Program-made: the position numbers and the translations under genes
Assembly: GCA_965657945.1 (NCBI GenBank)
Contig: CBFHPW010000006.1
Coordinates: forward strand, 1 to 64,000
From: CAJJDF01 sp965657945
GTDB taxonomy: Bacteria; Bacteroidota; Bacteroidia; Flavobacteriales_D; CAJJDF01
Direction of reading: 5' to 3'
Length of the DNA: 64,000 nucleotides
The notes under the pieces: model-generated
Databases searched by the model: none
Seen by the model: only the letters and a program-made list of their open reading frames with translations
Told to the model about the DNA's origin: nothing
Shown here: piece by piece, positions 26,164 to 34,916 of the stretch
How the letters are laid out: every line of letters begins with the position of its first letter
Position numbering within the stretch: the stretch's first letter is position 1

Positions 26164-27048
26164 ATGAAATACCTACTCTATATTTTTAGTCTGATTGCTC
26201 TTTCTTCTTGTTTTAAAATGGATGACTTGCCTTTTTTGGGTGAAAAGATAACCGAATACAAGTTTGAAAATTACGAAGGAGAAAACGAAATAACGTTGCC
26301 ACAAAGCTACAACATAGCGGACAGCAACATTCACCTTATGACTTTACAATCAAAGCTGCCAAATGAATCTGAAGGAGAAACGATTTATGCCGTATACATT
26401 GGCAACATAAATTCTATTTCCAACGACACCATAATTGTATACTGTCATGGACAATCCAAGCACATGGATGCTTATTGGCAAAGGGCTAAACTTTTAGCAA
26501 ATACTGGAAGTAAAAATAGGTTTGGTGTGCTAATGATGGACTACAGAGGTTATGGTTTATCCACAGGGAAATCAACAGAAGAAAGCTTATACCAAGACGT
26601 AAGAACATGCCTCGATTGGTTAGATTCCAAAAATGTAACCAGCAACCAAGTCATTATGTATGGGTTTAGTTTAGGAACAATTCCCGCTATAGATTTGTCA
26701 GCCTATTATACTGTATCAGCTCCTAACAAGCTTATCATAGAGGCTCCAATGGCCTCTGTTGAGAATTTAACGGAAGAAGCTTTACTACTTGATGTCTCCT
26801 CTACCTTTTTTACAAGTCTGAAGTTTGATAATGTTGAAAAAATAAAAAACGTGTCTCAACCACTCATGTGGATTCATGGTAAAGAGGACGATTACCTATC
26901 GATTTCGAATGGAGAAGCTATTTTTGAACGCCACACAGGAACTTTCAAAGAACCTCACAGAATTGATGGAGGGAACCACGGAGACTTGCCTCTAGTTATG
27001 GGATTCCAAAATTACAGCAACAAAGTTTTATCCTTCATTTCTAGATAA
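26164..27048 (+). CDS. Alpha/beta-hydrolase lipoprotein
   Basis: A lipoprotein signal with lipobox LSSC (Cys16) precedes an alpha/beta-hydrolase fold. Visible elements are the oxyanion HG at 95-96 (YCHGQSKH), MMDYRGYGLSTG (124-135), the nucleophile elbow YGFSLG with S169, an acid at D242 or D243 in HGKEDDY, and H272 in GNHGDLP. The 294-residue protein is probably an esterase or peptidase-like hydrolase facing the periplasm or cell surface. The substrate is unknown. Confidence 0.8.
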   Translation: MKYLLYIFSLIALSSCFKMDDLPFLGEKITEYKFENYEGENEITLPQSYNIADSNIHLMTLQSKLPNESEGETIYAVYIGNINSISNDTIIVYCHGQSKHMDAYWQRAKLLANTGSKNRFGVLMMDYRGYGLSTGKSTEESLYQDVRTCLDWLDSKNVTSNQVIMYGFSLGTIPAIDLSAYYTVSAPNKLIIEAPMASVENLTEEALLLDVSSTFFTSLKFDNVEKIKNVSQPLMWIHGKEDDYLSISNGEAIFERHTGTFKEPHRIDGGNHGDLPLVMGFQNYSNKVLSFISR

Positions 27049-27205
27049 TTATCAGGTAGTTAAAAAAAATAATTCAGTACTAGTAATTTAATTTAATAAC
27101 TTCTAACAACCGATTTGTTTCTAATCTCGCACACTTTTAAGTAAAAAGATAAAGTTGGGGTATGGTTCCTTGTTACCAAACCCGATACAGTGTCACAACT
27201 TGGCT

Positions 27206-27235
27206 AAAAGATCAACTCAATGAAGTTGTCTTTTT
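27206..27235. terminator. Possible terminator between converging genes
   Basis: AAAAGATCAACT pairs imperfectly with AGTTGTCTTTTT around a 6-nt loop, with a T-run on the plus strand. It lies between the hydrolase gene and the converging dihaem gene. Confidence 0.4.
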
Positions 27236-27241
27236 ATCGAT

Positions 27242-28366
27242 TTAATACCCAGAAACAAAACTAGAATCTGTTAATGTAAGTAAAAATGCTTTTAAATCGG
27301 CTTTTTCTTGCGGTGTGAGTTGAACTCCTCCAGCGCTTACATTTTTAAGTAAGGGAGATACAGTCGAAGAAGCTTTAAGTCCAGAGCTGTAATGGTCTAT
27401 TACCTCATCCAATGTTTGGAATCTTCCATCGTGCATGTAAGGAGCAGTAAAGGCCAAGTTTCTCAAACTAGGTGTTTTAAACTTTCCGTTATCGGCAGGG
27501 TTTCCTGTTACATCTCCTAATCCGTTGTCAGTAAACGAGGCGTCCAGTCCGTTGTTGTGAAACAAATTATCTGTCCAAAGAGGGTTTGTTATATCTCCAT
27601 GACAATGAAAACAATCGGCTCCAGATTCACTCATGAACAAATTATATCCAGAAAGTTCAGAAGGTGTAAGCGCTATTTGTCTTAGCGTGTATTGATCAAA
27701 TCTTGAATTTCCCGAAATCAATGTTCTTTCGTATTGAGCAATTGCTTTAGCTGCCAGTAGTGAATCAACAGTAGAAGTTCCAAAAGCTGCACGAAACATG
27801 CTTGGATAGGAAGCATCGGCCTGCAATTTTGCAACCACATTGGACCAAGTATCGTGCATCTCTATTGGATTTGTGACGGGTTCTAAAGCTTGCTCCTCCA
27901 ATCCTAGTGCTCTTCCATCCCAAAAAAACTTCTTGTTCGAGTTCCAAGCATGATTAAAGATAGGCATGGCATTTCTGGTTCCTGCAATTCCATCAATTCC
28001 TACACTATATCTATTGGTATCATCAAAAGATTGGGAAGGCAAGTGACAACTCGCACAAGCTTGAGTAAAATCAGCAGATAAGGTTTTGTCAAAAAATAAC
28101 TTCTTTCCAAGTTCCACACCTTCAACGGTTGTCGGATTATCCGTAGGAATTGTAGGTGCAGGCAAAAACCTACCAAAAGTAGCTGGAATATTGAGCGAAA
28201 GAGGTGTTGGCGTTCCCGACTCGCTACCATATTCGCATGTTCCATTATCTACTTTGGCTTTAGAATCAAAATTATCGGCCATTTCATCCGTACAGCCTTC
28301 TCTGCGGCATGATGAAATACATCCTGCAATGGCGATAACTAAGCTAATTATTTTTATTCCCTTCAT
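27242..28366 (-). CDS. MbnH-like dihaem c-type lipoprotein (MauG/cytochrome c peroxidase family)
   Basis: The 374-residue protein has a lipoprotein signal (lipobox IAGC, Cys16), then a short Bacteroidota spacer module GCTDEMADNFDSKAKVDNGTC (in part), then a MauG/CcpA-type domain. Two haem c sites are visible: C104-A-S-C107-H and C252-F-H-C255-H. AFTAPYMHDGRFQTLDEVI (around 306-323) is the conserved distal-ligand region. MauG-family enzymes oxidise protein side chains or reduce peroxide. The gene starts 8 bp after the MbnP-like gene; in methanobactin systems MbnH oxidises a Trp of MbnP to kynurenine. An ordinary peroxidase role cannot be excluded. Confidence 0.8.
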   Translation of the reverse strand: MKGIKIISLVIAIAGCISSCRREGCTDEMADNFDSKAKVDNGTCEYGSESGTPTPLSLNIPATFGRFLPAPTIPTDNPTTVEGVELGKKLFFDKTLSADFTQACASCHLPSQSFDDTNRYSVGIDGIAGTRNAMPIFNHAWNSNKKFFWDGRALGLEEQALEPVTNPIEMHDTWSNVVAKLQADASYPSMFRAAFGTSTVDSLLAAKAIAQYERTLISGNSRFDQYTLRQIALTPSELSGYNLFMSESGADCFHCHGDITNPLWTDNLFHNNGLDASFTDNGLGDVTGNPADNGKFKTPSLRNLAFTAPYMHDGRFQTLDEVIDHYSSGLKASSTVSPLLKNVSAGGVQLTPQEKADLKAFLLTLTDSSFVSGY

Positions 28367-28374
28367 AGTATATT

Positions 28375-29184
28375 TTATAACTGTGGTGCAATTGTTCCCA
28401 ATGAGAACACAGATTTTCCATTTTTGTTCATCATCTTTTGTGCGGTATAGTTAGGCATTAACATCATGTGATACTGGTTTAAATCCCACAACACCGGATT
28501 TTGAAACCACTCTTCTATATTCATATCAATGTCTATATTCAACCTTTCTCCTTCTTTCACTTCAAACCCTCCATTGTAATCCCACAATCTTACTCTAAAA
28601 TGATTTGCTTCATTGATTCTCGTTCCATTCTCCATTTTCGATGCCGTTCCGTTATGGTAAGCAAACCCTTTCATGGTTCCTGTATTATCCACAAACATTC
28701 CTTCAAACTTTAAGAAATGATATCCTCCTCCAATCATCATTGGCCAAGACCATGAAGCTGCGTTCAAATCCGTGTAAGCACCTTCTTGGTTATCTTCTTC
28801 ATCAAAACCAAAAGTCATTGAGATTCCCGTGTATTTCCCCTCAGGAATAGCAACTCCCGGAGTATAAAATCGAGTTAATGGCTTATCGATATCCACAAAG
28901 TTGTACCCTCCTAAATCTACTTCGCTTCCATCAGTTTTGTGCAACGTAATATTAGAAACCAAATATTGTAATTTTGAAATTGTATGAACATTTCCTTTTG
29001 CATTAGTGTATTGTGTACTGGCTAAATCAGAGGTTAGTACTTCATTGTCCTTGTATTTTTGTTTAAAAATAAAACTTACTTCTGTATTTACCATGTCCGT
29101 TTTATTATCCATAGGATCATCTGTCTTCTTACAACTTGTTCCTATTATAATAAGTGAAGCTAGGGCTAAAATTGTGTTTTTCAT
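28375..29184 (-). CDS. MbnP-like copper-binding lipoprotein
   Basis: A lipoprotein signal with lipobox GTSC (Cys18) precedes a beta-rich MbnP-type domain. Diagnostic parts are HTISKLQYLVSNITLHK (67-83), YNFVDI (94-99), PEGKYTGISMTFG (114-126) and AASWSWPMMIGGGYHFLKFEG (142-162, split here as ASWSW and GGGYHFLKFEG). W145 and W147 are candidates for the oxidised Trp of MbnP. Many Met and His residues near the C-terminus (YHMMLMPNY) could bind copper. Known MbnP needs its MbnH partner, whose gene follows directly. No methanobactin precursor is visible nearby. Confidence 0.78.
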   Translation of the reverse strand: MKNTILALASLIIIGTSCKKTDDPMDNKTDMVNTEVSFIFKQKYKDNEVLTSDLASTQYTNAKGNVHTISKLQYLVSNITLHKTDGSEVDLGGYNFVDIDKPLTRFYTPGVAIPEGKYTGISMTFGFDEEDNQEGAYTDLNAASWSWPMMIGGGYHFLKFEGMFVDNTGTMKGFAYHNGTASKMENGTRINEANHFRVRLWDYNGGFEVKEGERLNIDIDMNIEEWFQNPVLWDLNQYHMMLMPNYTAQKMMNKNGKSVFSLGTIAPQL

Positions 29185-29281
29185 ATTTGTCGTTATTGGT
29201 ATTTTTAAATTTAGTGTATTTTAAGTTAATTGTCTATTGTTTTTCACAAAGACGTATTTATTTTTCATCTAGGACCAAATC

Positions 29282-30247
29282 TCACTCTTTTCTATTAAAT
29301 AAATAATGGACTCCTAACTGAACTCTATTTCTTGTGTCAAGTTGAAGAGTTCCGTTCAACTTGTTTATGAGGGTATGTTGATACAGCAATTCGAGTTGAA
29401 TATTATTCAGAAACAACTGTTTTCCAACTGTTCCGAATAACAAAGAACCTCCTGTATTTTCCTCATACATTCCATGCTCGATGTCAGTATTTCCATGCTC
29501 GACATAAGAACCAATGTATGGCATCAATGTTACCTTCTTTATCTTTTTAGAATAAAATACATTTAAAGTAGTGTTCGCTGTATTGCCAAACATGTAATCT
29601 ACTTTCTTGTTGTATGTATTCAATTTATAATTGGAAGAAAACATAACTCCTCCATTTTTGTACTTTGCCGTGTAATCAAGAGCTAATAAAAAGTCTAACG
29701 TTCCTGTTCCGGCTTGTATATCGTGCTGAACCAAAGCACCTTTTTGCTTAAAATCAAATTTGCCTAAAGGAACCTTTATTCCTGCACCAATTGTTAATCG
29801 GTGATTCACTTCATTTCCCTCTATCTTATTGGTTCTAATCAAATTATATTTCGCCAAAACGAAAGGATCTCCCACTCCAGAAATAACAAATTGTCTTTGG
29901 TCATTGATTATTCTCTCATTCCTAATTACTGGCAATGAACCAATTATTCTCAGTCGATTGGAGAAATAATAAACTCCTCTAATTTCCATAACCGAATAGG
30001 TTTCCGAATGTTGCTGACTTTCCATCTCGGGTAATAAAATTACTCCGCTATGTCTGTTCCCGGTCACATTGGGTTGAGCCAAATAAGTCAAAGACGAAAA
30101 AGTCTTGGTAGCAAACCTATTTCGGTAAAGGAGTGATAGCCTATTTTTGGTGTCATCTGGAGTAAGGCTTACTGTCATGTTGCAGATATCGCAAGCCAAG
30201 CCATTGAATGCTAAAAAAAGCATCCAAACGCCAACTGTTTTTTTCAT
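29282..30247 (-). CDS. Secreted/outer-membrane protein with mature N-terminal CxxCxM motif
   Basis: The 321-residue protein has a signal peptide (about 1-18). The predicted mature end carries C19-D-I-C22-N-M24, a Cys-Met cluster suited to Cu(I). The remainder is a series of amphipathic strands (LSLLYRNRFATKTF, IRGVYYFSNRLRIIGSLPVI, HRLTIGAGIKVPLG, RVQLGVHYLFNRKE) that look like an outer-membrane barrel. I know of no named function. Its place between the Cys-rich small protein and the MbnP/MbnH pair suggests a role in metal passage through the outer membrane; that is inference. Confidence 0.65.
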   Translation of the reverse strand: MKKTVGVWMLFLAFNGLACDICNMTVSLTPDDTKNRLSLLYRNRFATKTFSSLTYLAQPNVTGNRHSGVILLPEMESQQHSETYSVMEIRGVYYFSNRLRIIGSLPVIRNERIINDQRQFVISGVGDPFVLAKYNLIRTNKIEGNEVNHRLTIGAGIKVPLGKFDFKQKGALVQHDIQAGTGTLDFLLALDYTAKYKNGGVMFSSNYKLNTYNKKVDYMFGNTANTTLNVFYSKKIKKVTLMPYIGSYVEHGNTDIEHGMYEENTGGSLLFGTVGKQLFLNNIQLELLYQHTLINKLNGTLQLDTRNRVQLGVHYLFNRKE

Positions 30248-30274
30248 GTTGAATATTAGTTTTATCTTAATAAA

Positions 30275-30703
30275 TTAAAGCAATGGATTTTCGATTGCTA
30301 GATTGAGGTATGAAGATAAAATGGGAGGGCGAAGCAATGGATTATAAAAACCATCTTTATTATTTTGGTTTAAAAGACCGAAAAATTGATTCAATTCTTT
30401 TCTATCTATGAATTGAATTTCCTCAATAGAGGTAAAAAATAAACCGGTAATGTGAGATTCAATAGTGAGTTCAAAATTTTCTTTTTGAGGTTTCGTAGCC
30501 TCCACCACTGCAAGAGATTTTTTTAATTGACATTTACCATTACAGGTTGACTCTTCAACGTCTTTATCTACACACAAAGTTGCTGCGATAATTCCTTGAT
30601 TAATTTTGAAATGGGTAAATATAATAGAAGGCAAAAATACATTCAATAAAAAAACAGCACTGAAAGCCAGAGCTAGAATTTTATGTGCTATTGAGGTATT
30701 CAT
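30275..30703 (-). CDS. Small membrane-anchored protein with CNGKC motif
   Basis: This 142-residue protein begins with a hydrophobic segment (ILALAFSAVFLLNVFLPSII) and then carries three Cys residues at 44, 54 and 58: TLCVDKDVEESTCNGKCQLKK. The CNGKC cluster next to a Cys ten residues earlier looks like a metal-binding site. The rest is not recognisable. It starts 2 bp after the subtilase stop and lies 27 bp before the CxxCxM protein gene, so it is probably part of the same transcript. Confidence 0.6.
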   Translation of the reverse strand: MNTSIAHKILALAFSAVFLLNVFLPSIIFTHFKINQGIIAATLCVDKDVEESTCNGKCQLKKSLAVVEATKPQKENFELTIESHITGLFFTSIEEIQFIDRKELNQFFGLLNQNNKDGFYNPLLRPPILSSYLNLAIENPLL

Positions 30704-30705
30704 AA

Positions 30706-32382
30706 TTATTTACTTACTACAAATCTAATGGTTTTGGTGGGAGAAAAATATGACTTGAGACATAAAAAATAGATACCTTCCTCCATATTGGAACTTAATT
30801 GTTTATTCAACAATTGAGTTTCTTGTGACACAAGAAAACTTGTAGATTCCACAAGTCTTCCCTCCAAGCTAAATATCTCTAAGGTGTATGGACCTTTTTC
30901 AAATTCAGATAACTTTAAGTTTATTTCAGAAATCGCAGGATTTGGAAACAATTCTAATGTACTTCTCTTCTCTTTCAAAACAGGAATTGAAGTAAGCGAG
31001 CAAGCTCCAGAAGTTCTTATCTCGTAACCGGCTTTTCGCACATTCAATCGGTTTCCCGAAACTGTAATGCCTTGCAAAGTAAAAAGAGAGTCTCCAAAAG
31101 TTAGTAACGTATTTTTAATAATCAAAGCTATTGAGTCAGGTCGAAGTTTATATTCTGAGGCAAAATTGGAACATCCGATGGAATGCATTAGGGCTACTGC
31201 CCCCGCGACCTGAGGAGTAGACATCGAAGTTCCACTGCGATTTCCAAATGAGTTTCCAGGCAAAGTAGAATAAATGCTTGAACCAGGAGCTCCAAGATCG
31301 ATGTGAGTAGCTCCAAAACCTGCTGTAACTTTTGTATCATTTCTATTGGTATTCGTTACCGAAATTAAATAATCACTCGAACAAGTTGTTGGAATATCTC
31401 CGCTAACATCTACATTAATATTACTATTAGAAGTTGCACCGCAGCTTAGTATTCCATAGGCACCTAATGTATCATAAAAAGCACACCACAATGGGTAACT
31501 TGCAGCGTTGGCGTAATCTATACCAAAACTTGAATTTGTCGCGACCACAAATGCACCTTTAGCACCTGAAGTTTCGTCATATAGTTTGCGCATGCTCAAA
31601 ACGTAGTCATACGCCTTTAATACAACTGATTCCAGTGCTACACCACTTTGAACTGGCAATATTTTTACTCCCCAGTTTACCCCTACACCCCCTAATCCGT
31701 TGTTTGCTTTAGCTCCAGAAATACCAGAAACATGTGTGCCATGGGAATTAGATGAAATAGCCCCTGTATCTAGGTTAGCATTCCAACCCTGCACATCATC
31801 CACATAGCCATTCCCGTCATCATCTATTTGGTTATTAGGTATCTCCTGATGATTTTTAAAAAAATTAATGTCGTTATGATTCAGAAAAAAACCATCGTCA
31901 ATTACTGCAACAACTAATGTATCTCCAAGTGCGGAAAGATTACTATGCGAGATTCCCCAGGCAGATATTGAAGACATATCTGCACCGACTTGACCGCCAA
32001 ACTGACCTATATTCTTGTGATGCCATTGATTTCCAAAACCAGGATCTGTAGGTGTTGTATCTCCACGTAAAGTCACATTGTTGTGATTAGGTTGAGCTAA
32101 CACTACAGTTGGGCTGTTAGTTACTATTCCCATCAATTCTAAAACTTCTTTGGAAGAAGAGGACAAAAGCCAAATATTTAAGTTTTGAGAGATTGACTCT
32201 TTAATTTGGACATTAATTAAAGGGTAATTTTGATTTAACTCTTCGACAAGATGAGAGATTTTTGAATCGGCATTCAACATGACTAATAATTCTCCTTGCT
32301 CAAAATTAGATTCTTGAGAATATCCTACAAAAGAGATATTTAGGATAAGAAAGGTTAATATTTTGGTCAAATAATTCATCAT
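30706..32382 (-). CDS. Secreted subtilisin-like (S8) protease with T9SS sorting domain
   Basis: The 558-residue precursor has a signal peptide (about 1-22), an inhibitor-like propeptide (about 30-105) and an S8 catalytic domain. The triad is visible as D162 (VAVIDDGF), H214 (NSHGTHVSG) and S386 (GTSMSTPQVAG). A Ca2+-type DDDGNGYVDD loop (187-196) is present. The C-terminal 85 residues (LELFPNPAISEINLKL to KTIRFVVSK) are a type A T9SS sorting domain, so the protease is exported and attached to the cell surface or released. Its start overlaps the stop of the pRiA4b-like gene by 4 bp (ATGA). Confidence 0.92.
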   Translation of the reverse strand: MMNYLTKILTFLILNISFVGYSQESNFEQGELLVMLNADSKISHLVEELNQNYPLINVQIKESISQNLNIWLLSSSSKEVLELMGIVTNSPTVVLAQPNHNNVTLRGDTTPTDPGFGNQWHHKNIGQFGGQVGADMSSISAWGISHSNLSALGDTLVVAVIDDGFFLNHNDINFFKNHQEIPNNQIDDDGNGYVDDVQGWNANLDTGAISSNSHGTHVSGISGAKANNGLGGVGVNWGVKILPVQSGVALESVVLKAYDYVLSMRKLYDETSGAKGAFVVATNSSFGIDYANAASYPLWCAFYDTLGAYGILSCGATSNSNINVDVSGDIPTTCSSDYLISVTNTNRNDTKVTAGFGATHIDLGAPGSSIYSTLPGNSFGNRSGTSMSTPQVAGAVALMHSIGCSNFASEYKLRPDSIALIIKNTLLTFGDSLFTLQGITVSGNRLNVRKAGYEIRTSGACSLTSIPVLKEKRSTLELFPNPAISEINLKLSEFEKGPYTLEIFSLEGRLVESTSFLVSQETQLLNKQLSSNMEEGIYFLCLKSYFSPTKTIRFVVSK

Positions 32383-32912
32383 AGTTCGTAATCGTCTATA
32401 TTTTCGAAGCTTCCAAACTCATCTTCAATGTTTCCGTACAAATCATCTTCGTCTTCCTCCATCATAAAATCCAAATCGTCCACCATTTCTATTTGCTTAG
32501 ATTCTTCTGCTGGAGCCTCTCCATAAACCAATTCTGTTAGTGGATAAACCTTGCCGGAGTCAAGGGAGTTAATCTCGACTAATTCAACAAAAAAGCACCA
32601 CATTGACAAAAAATCATACACATAAAGAAGCTTTTGATTCAATTCGTCCACTTTCTCGTGAATTTGGGTTGATTCCATTTCTACAAAGTCATCACTTTCC
32701 CCCGTCATATCCATCAAACCAATCTCCTGACCTTTGTCCCAATCTTCGTTACTCAGGTAAAAAGAAGCTACTTGATCTCCATTAAAATCAAATGCATTAT
32801 TAATCCCTTCATGCAATTTATCAAAAGTAAAAGAGCTATCTATCACGATGTCTCTGAATGCATTTTCCTCTTCTAAGGTATCAATTAAAACTCTGAATTT
32901 GTATTCTTTCAT
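32379..32912 (-). CDS. Plasmid pRiA4b ORF-3-like protein
   Basis: The fold-family signature is seen in EYKFRVLIDTLEEENAFRDI, FTFDKLHEGINNAF and VASFYLSNEDWDKGQEI, typical of the pRiA4b ORF-3-like family of unknown function. A long acidic tail follows (EEDEDDLYGNIEDEFGSFE). I use the ATG at 32912 (177 residues); the longer frame needs a TTG. The protein is cytoplasmic and heads the run of genes down to the MbnH-like gene, with a 4-bp overlap to the subtilase. A functional link to the envelope genes downstream is not evident. Confidence 0.75.
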   Translation of the reverse strand: MKEYKFRVLIDTLEEENAFRDIVIDSSFTFDKLHEGINNAFDFNGDQVASFYLSNEDWDKGQEIGLMDMTGESDDFVEMESTQIHEKVDELNQKLLYVYDFLSMWCFFVELVEINSLDSGKVYPLTELVYGEAPAEESKQIEMVDDLDFMMEEDEDDLYGNIEDEFGSFENIDDYEL

Positions 32913-32963
32913 TATCAAGATTCTTGAATTATATACGTATCTAATTTAAAATATAACAAAAAT

Positions 32964-33911
32964 TTAGAGAGAAATAACTGAGGCTACATTCTCAATAATC
33001 TCCATGGTAACTTCCGCCATTTTATTCTTTTTCTCGTCTAAAGTCGGGTTCACTTCAACAGTTTCAAACGCAACTAACTTAGGACTAGCACACAAAGTCT
33101 GTAACAGCTGAGTTACATCTTCCACTTTTATTCCATTTGGGACGGGAGTTCCCGTTCCGTGAGAGGTTTCAATTGGATCCATGCTATCCACATCAAAAGA
33201 TACGTACAACATATCACAACCAGATAAGCTATCTAAAATTTCTTCCCCAACTTTTTTTCCTCCTTTGTCCTTTATCTCTGCCACTTCGTAGTTTTTAATC
33301 CCTTCATTCTTTATCAAGAAGTCTTCAGGATCTTCGGTATCTCTTACACCTACAAAAATCAAATCGTCAGTCCTTAAGGCCTTGCCAGACATATTTTTGA
33401 TTTTTTCCCAATATTGGGAAGCTTTTGGAGAAATCTCTCTTACTCTACACTCTTTGTTATCAATCTTACAGGCCATTGCAAGTGGCATTCCGTGCACATT
33501 TCCTGTTGGTGAGGTGTACGGTGAATGTAAATCTCCATGGGCATCAACCCATACTACACCCAATCTTTTGGTCGGGTGAGCTTGCTGAATACCCGCAATT
33601 GTTGCAGCAGCTGTGGAGTGATCACCTGCCAATACAAAAGGGAACTTTTCCTGCTCTATCGCAGATTTAATTTGGTTTACAATAAGTTCAAACTGCTTTA
33701 CGATGTACTCTATTCTAATGGCTCCTGGAGTATCACTCGCAGAAAATATATGTTCATTAAAATTAGGTACCGCTTGAGATTTATACGTAGTAAAAAATTG
33801 AGAGTTTTGGTTGTAAGCGGCTGTTTTCAATGCGCCTACCCCCAAACTGGCACCTCTTGTTCCTGCTCCAAGTTCAGAGGTAACCTCTATTACTGTGATA
33901 TTCTTTTTCAT
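32964..33911 (-). CDS. Arginase-family ureohydrolase, probably arginase
   Basis: The dimanganese ureohydrolase motifs are present: GDHST with H98, DAHGD with D123, H125 and D127, GNVHG (137-141) and SFDVDSMDP near residue 235. The 315-residue length fits arginase, which splits arginine to ornithine and urea. The loop SHGTGTPVPNG resembles arginases more than agmatinases, but substrate assignment within this superfamily is never certain by eye. The ATG shares one base with the stop of the small membrane protein gene (TAATG), so the two are translationally coupled. Confidence 0.82.
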   Translation of the reverse strand: MKKNITVIEVTSELGAGTRGASLGVGALKTAAYNQNSQFFTTYKSQAVPNFNEHIFSASDTPGAIRIEYIVKQFELIVNQIKSAIEQEKFPFVLAGDHSTAAATIAGIQQAHPTKRLGVVWVDAHGDLHSPYTSPTGNVHGMPLAMACKIDNKECRVREISPKASQYWEKIKNMSGKALRTDDLIFVGVRDTEDPEDFLIKNEGIKNYEVAEIKDKGGKKVGEEILDSLSGCDMLYVSFDVDSMDPIETSHGTGTPVPNGIKVEDVTQLLQTLCASPKLVAFETVEVNPTLDEKKNKMAEVTMEIIENVASVISL

Positions 33912-34255
33912 TATTTGTTGTTTAGGAACCCTATTATAGCGAGTGATATAAGAGTAAAAGTTAAAATCAATAAAATCATTTTTATTGTCGGATGACTAAA
34001 AAAAGGCTTTCTAAATTTTGCCCAAGTTTCAATGTAAAGTTCCATGCTTTTGGTCCGGTTACTTTGCAGTATCGCAAAATGATAGAGCTTTTTATTTTGC
34101 CTATTCACATCTGTATCCGTTTCGTATTTGATGGACGATTCTTGAAGTTTTTCTTCAAAATAGTCCGACATATCTTTTCTTCTCAAAGTATAAATGAGGT
34201 AATTAGGATCGGTGGGATGCTCGTAATAGTGATAGCTTGGAAAAATATGATACAT
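33911..34255 (-). CDS. Small C-tail-anchored protein, unknown function
   Basis: I do not recognise this 114-residue protein. It starts MYHIFPSYHYYEHPTDPNY, has a charged middle and ends with one hydrophobic helix (IKMILLILTFTLISLAIIGF) close to the C-terminus. This predicts a tail-anchored inner-membrane protein with its body in the cytoplasm. It lies 3 bp after the nitroreductase stop and overlaps the arginase start by one base, so all three form one operon. Confidence 0.6.
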   Translation of the reverse strand: MYHIFPSYHYYEHPTDPNYLIYTLRRKDMSDYFEEKLQESSIKYETDTDVNRQNKKLYHFAILQSNRTKSMELYIETWAKFRKPFFSHPTIKMILLILTFTLISLAIIGFLNNK

Positions 34256-34258
34256 AGC

Positions 34259-34840
34259 TTATTTCCATTGGGTTAAATATTCAATTGGCTTTCTTTGCCC
34301 TTTTGGCCAATCAATGGCTGGATAACCCATATAAAACAGTCCCAAGCACTTTTCTCCGTCTTTTAAATCTAGAAAATCATTCATCTCTTGGGTATACATT
34401 AATTTTGGAGTAGACCAAAACCCTCCAATTCCGTAGGCAGTGCAGGTAAGGTACATATTTTGAATGGCGCAAGCCACAGCCTCTACTTCCTCCAATTCAC
34501 TTATTCTGTTGTTTGGATCGGGAGTCATTGTCACCGCAATTACAACAGGAGATTGAAGAGGACGATTCTTAAGTTTGTTAAATTTGACCTCATTGAATAA
34601 ATCCCCTTTAAATTGTTCAGAATACAAATTGGATAAGAATGAAGACAATTCAGTTCTAGAGTCATTCATAAAAACTTGAAATCTCCAAGGTTGAGTTTTT
34701 CCATGTGTAGGAGCCCAAATTGCATTGTTTAATACGTCTTCAATAATTTCTTTGTGAATTTTTCTTTCCGTGTACTGTTCTGGATAGATAGTTCTTCTAT
34801 TCTTTATTACCTCGGTAATTTCGCTCAAGTTGTACTTCAC
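34259..34840 (-). CDS. Nitroreductase-family FMN oxidoreductase
   Basis: This 193-residue flavoprotein belongs to the NfsB/FRP nitroreductase family, which reduces nitro compounds, quinones or flavins with NAD(P)H. Family segments are IKNRRTIYPEQY near the N-terminus, NNAIWAPTHGKTQPWRFQVF (FMN phosphate site, in part), AIQNMYLTCTAYGIGGFWST and LGLFYMGYPA. The start is a GTG at 34840; an in-frame stop lies five codons upstream with no ATG between. It is the first gene of the operon with the tail-anchored protein and arginase. Confidence 0.85.
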   Translation of the reverse strand: MKYNLSEITEVIKNRRTIYPEQYTERKIHKEIIEDVLNNAIWAPTHGKTQPWRFQVFMNDSRTELSSFLSNLYSEQFKGDLFNEVKFNKLKNRPLQSPVVIAVTMTPDPNNRISELEEVEAVACAIQNMYLTCTAYGIGGFWSTPKLMYTQEMNDFLDLKDGEKCLGLFYMGYPAIDWPKGQRKPIEYLTQWK

Positions 34841-34916
34841 TGTTCTTGTTTCTTAGATTATAGAGTAAAATTAAGTAATCGAGAAGGATTTGTCAAAAGG
34901 AAATGGAACTATTCCT

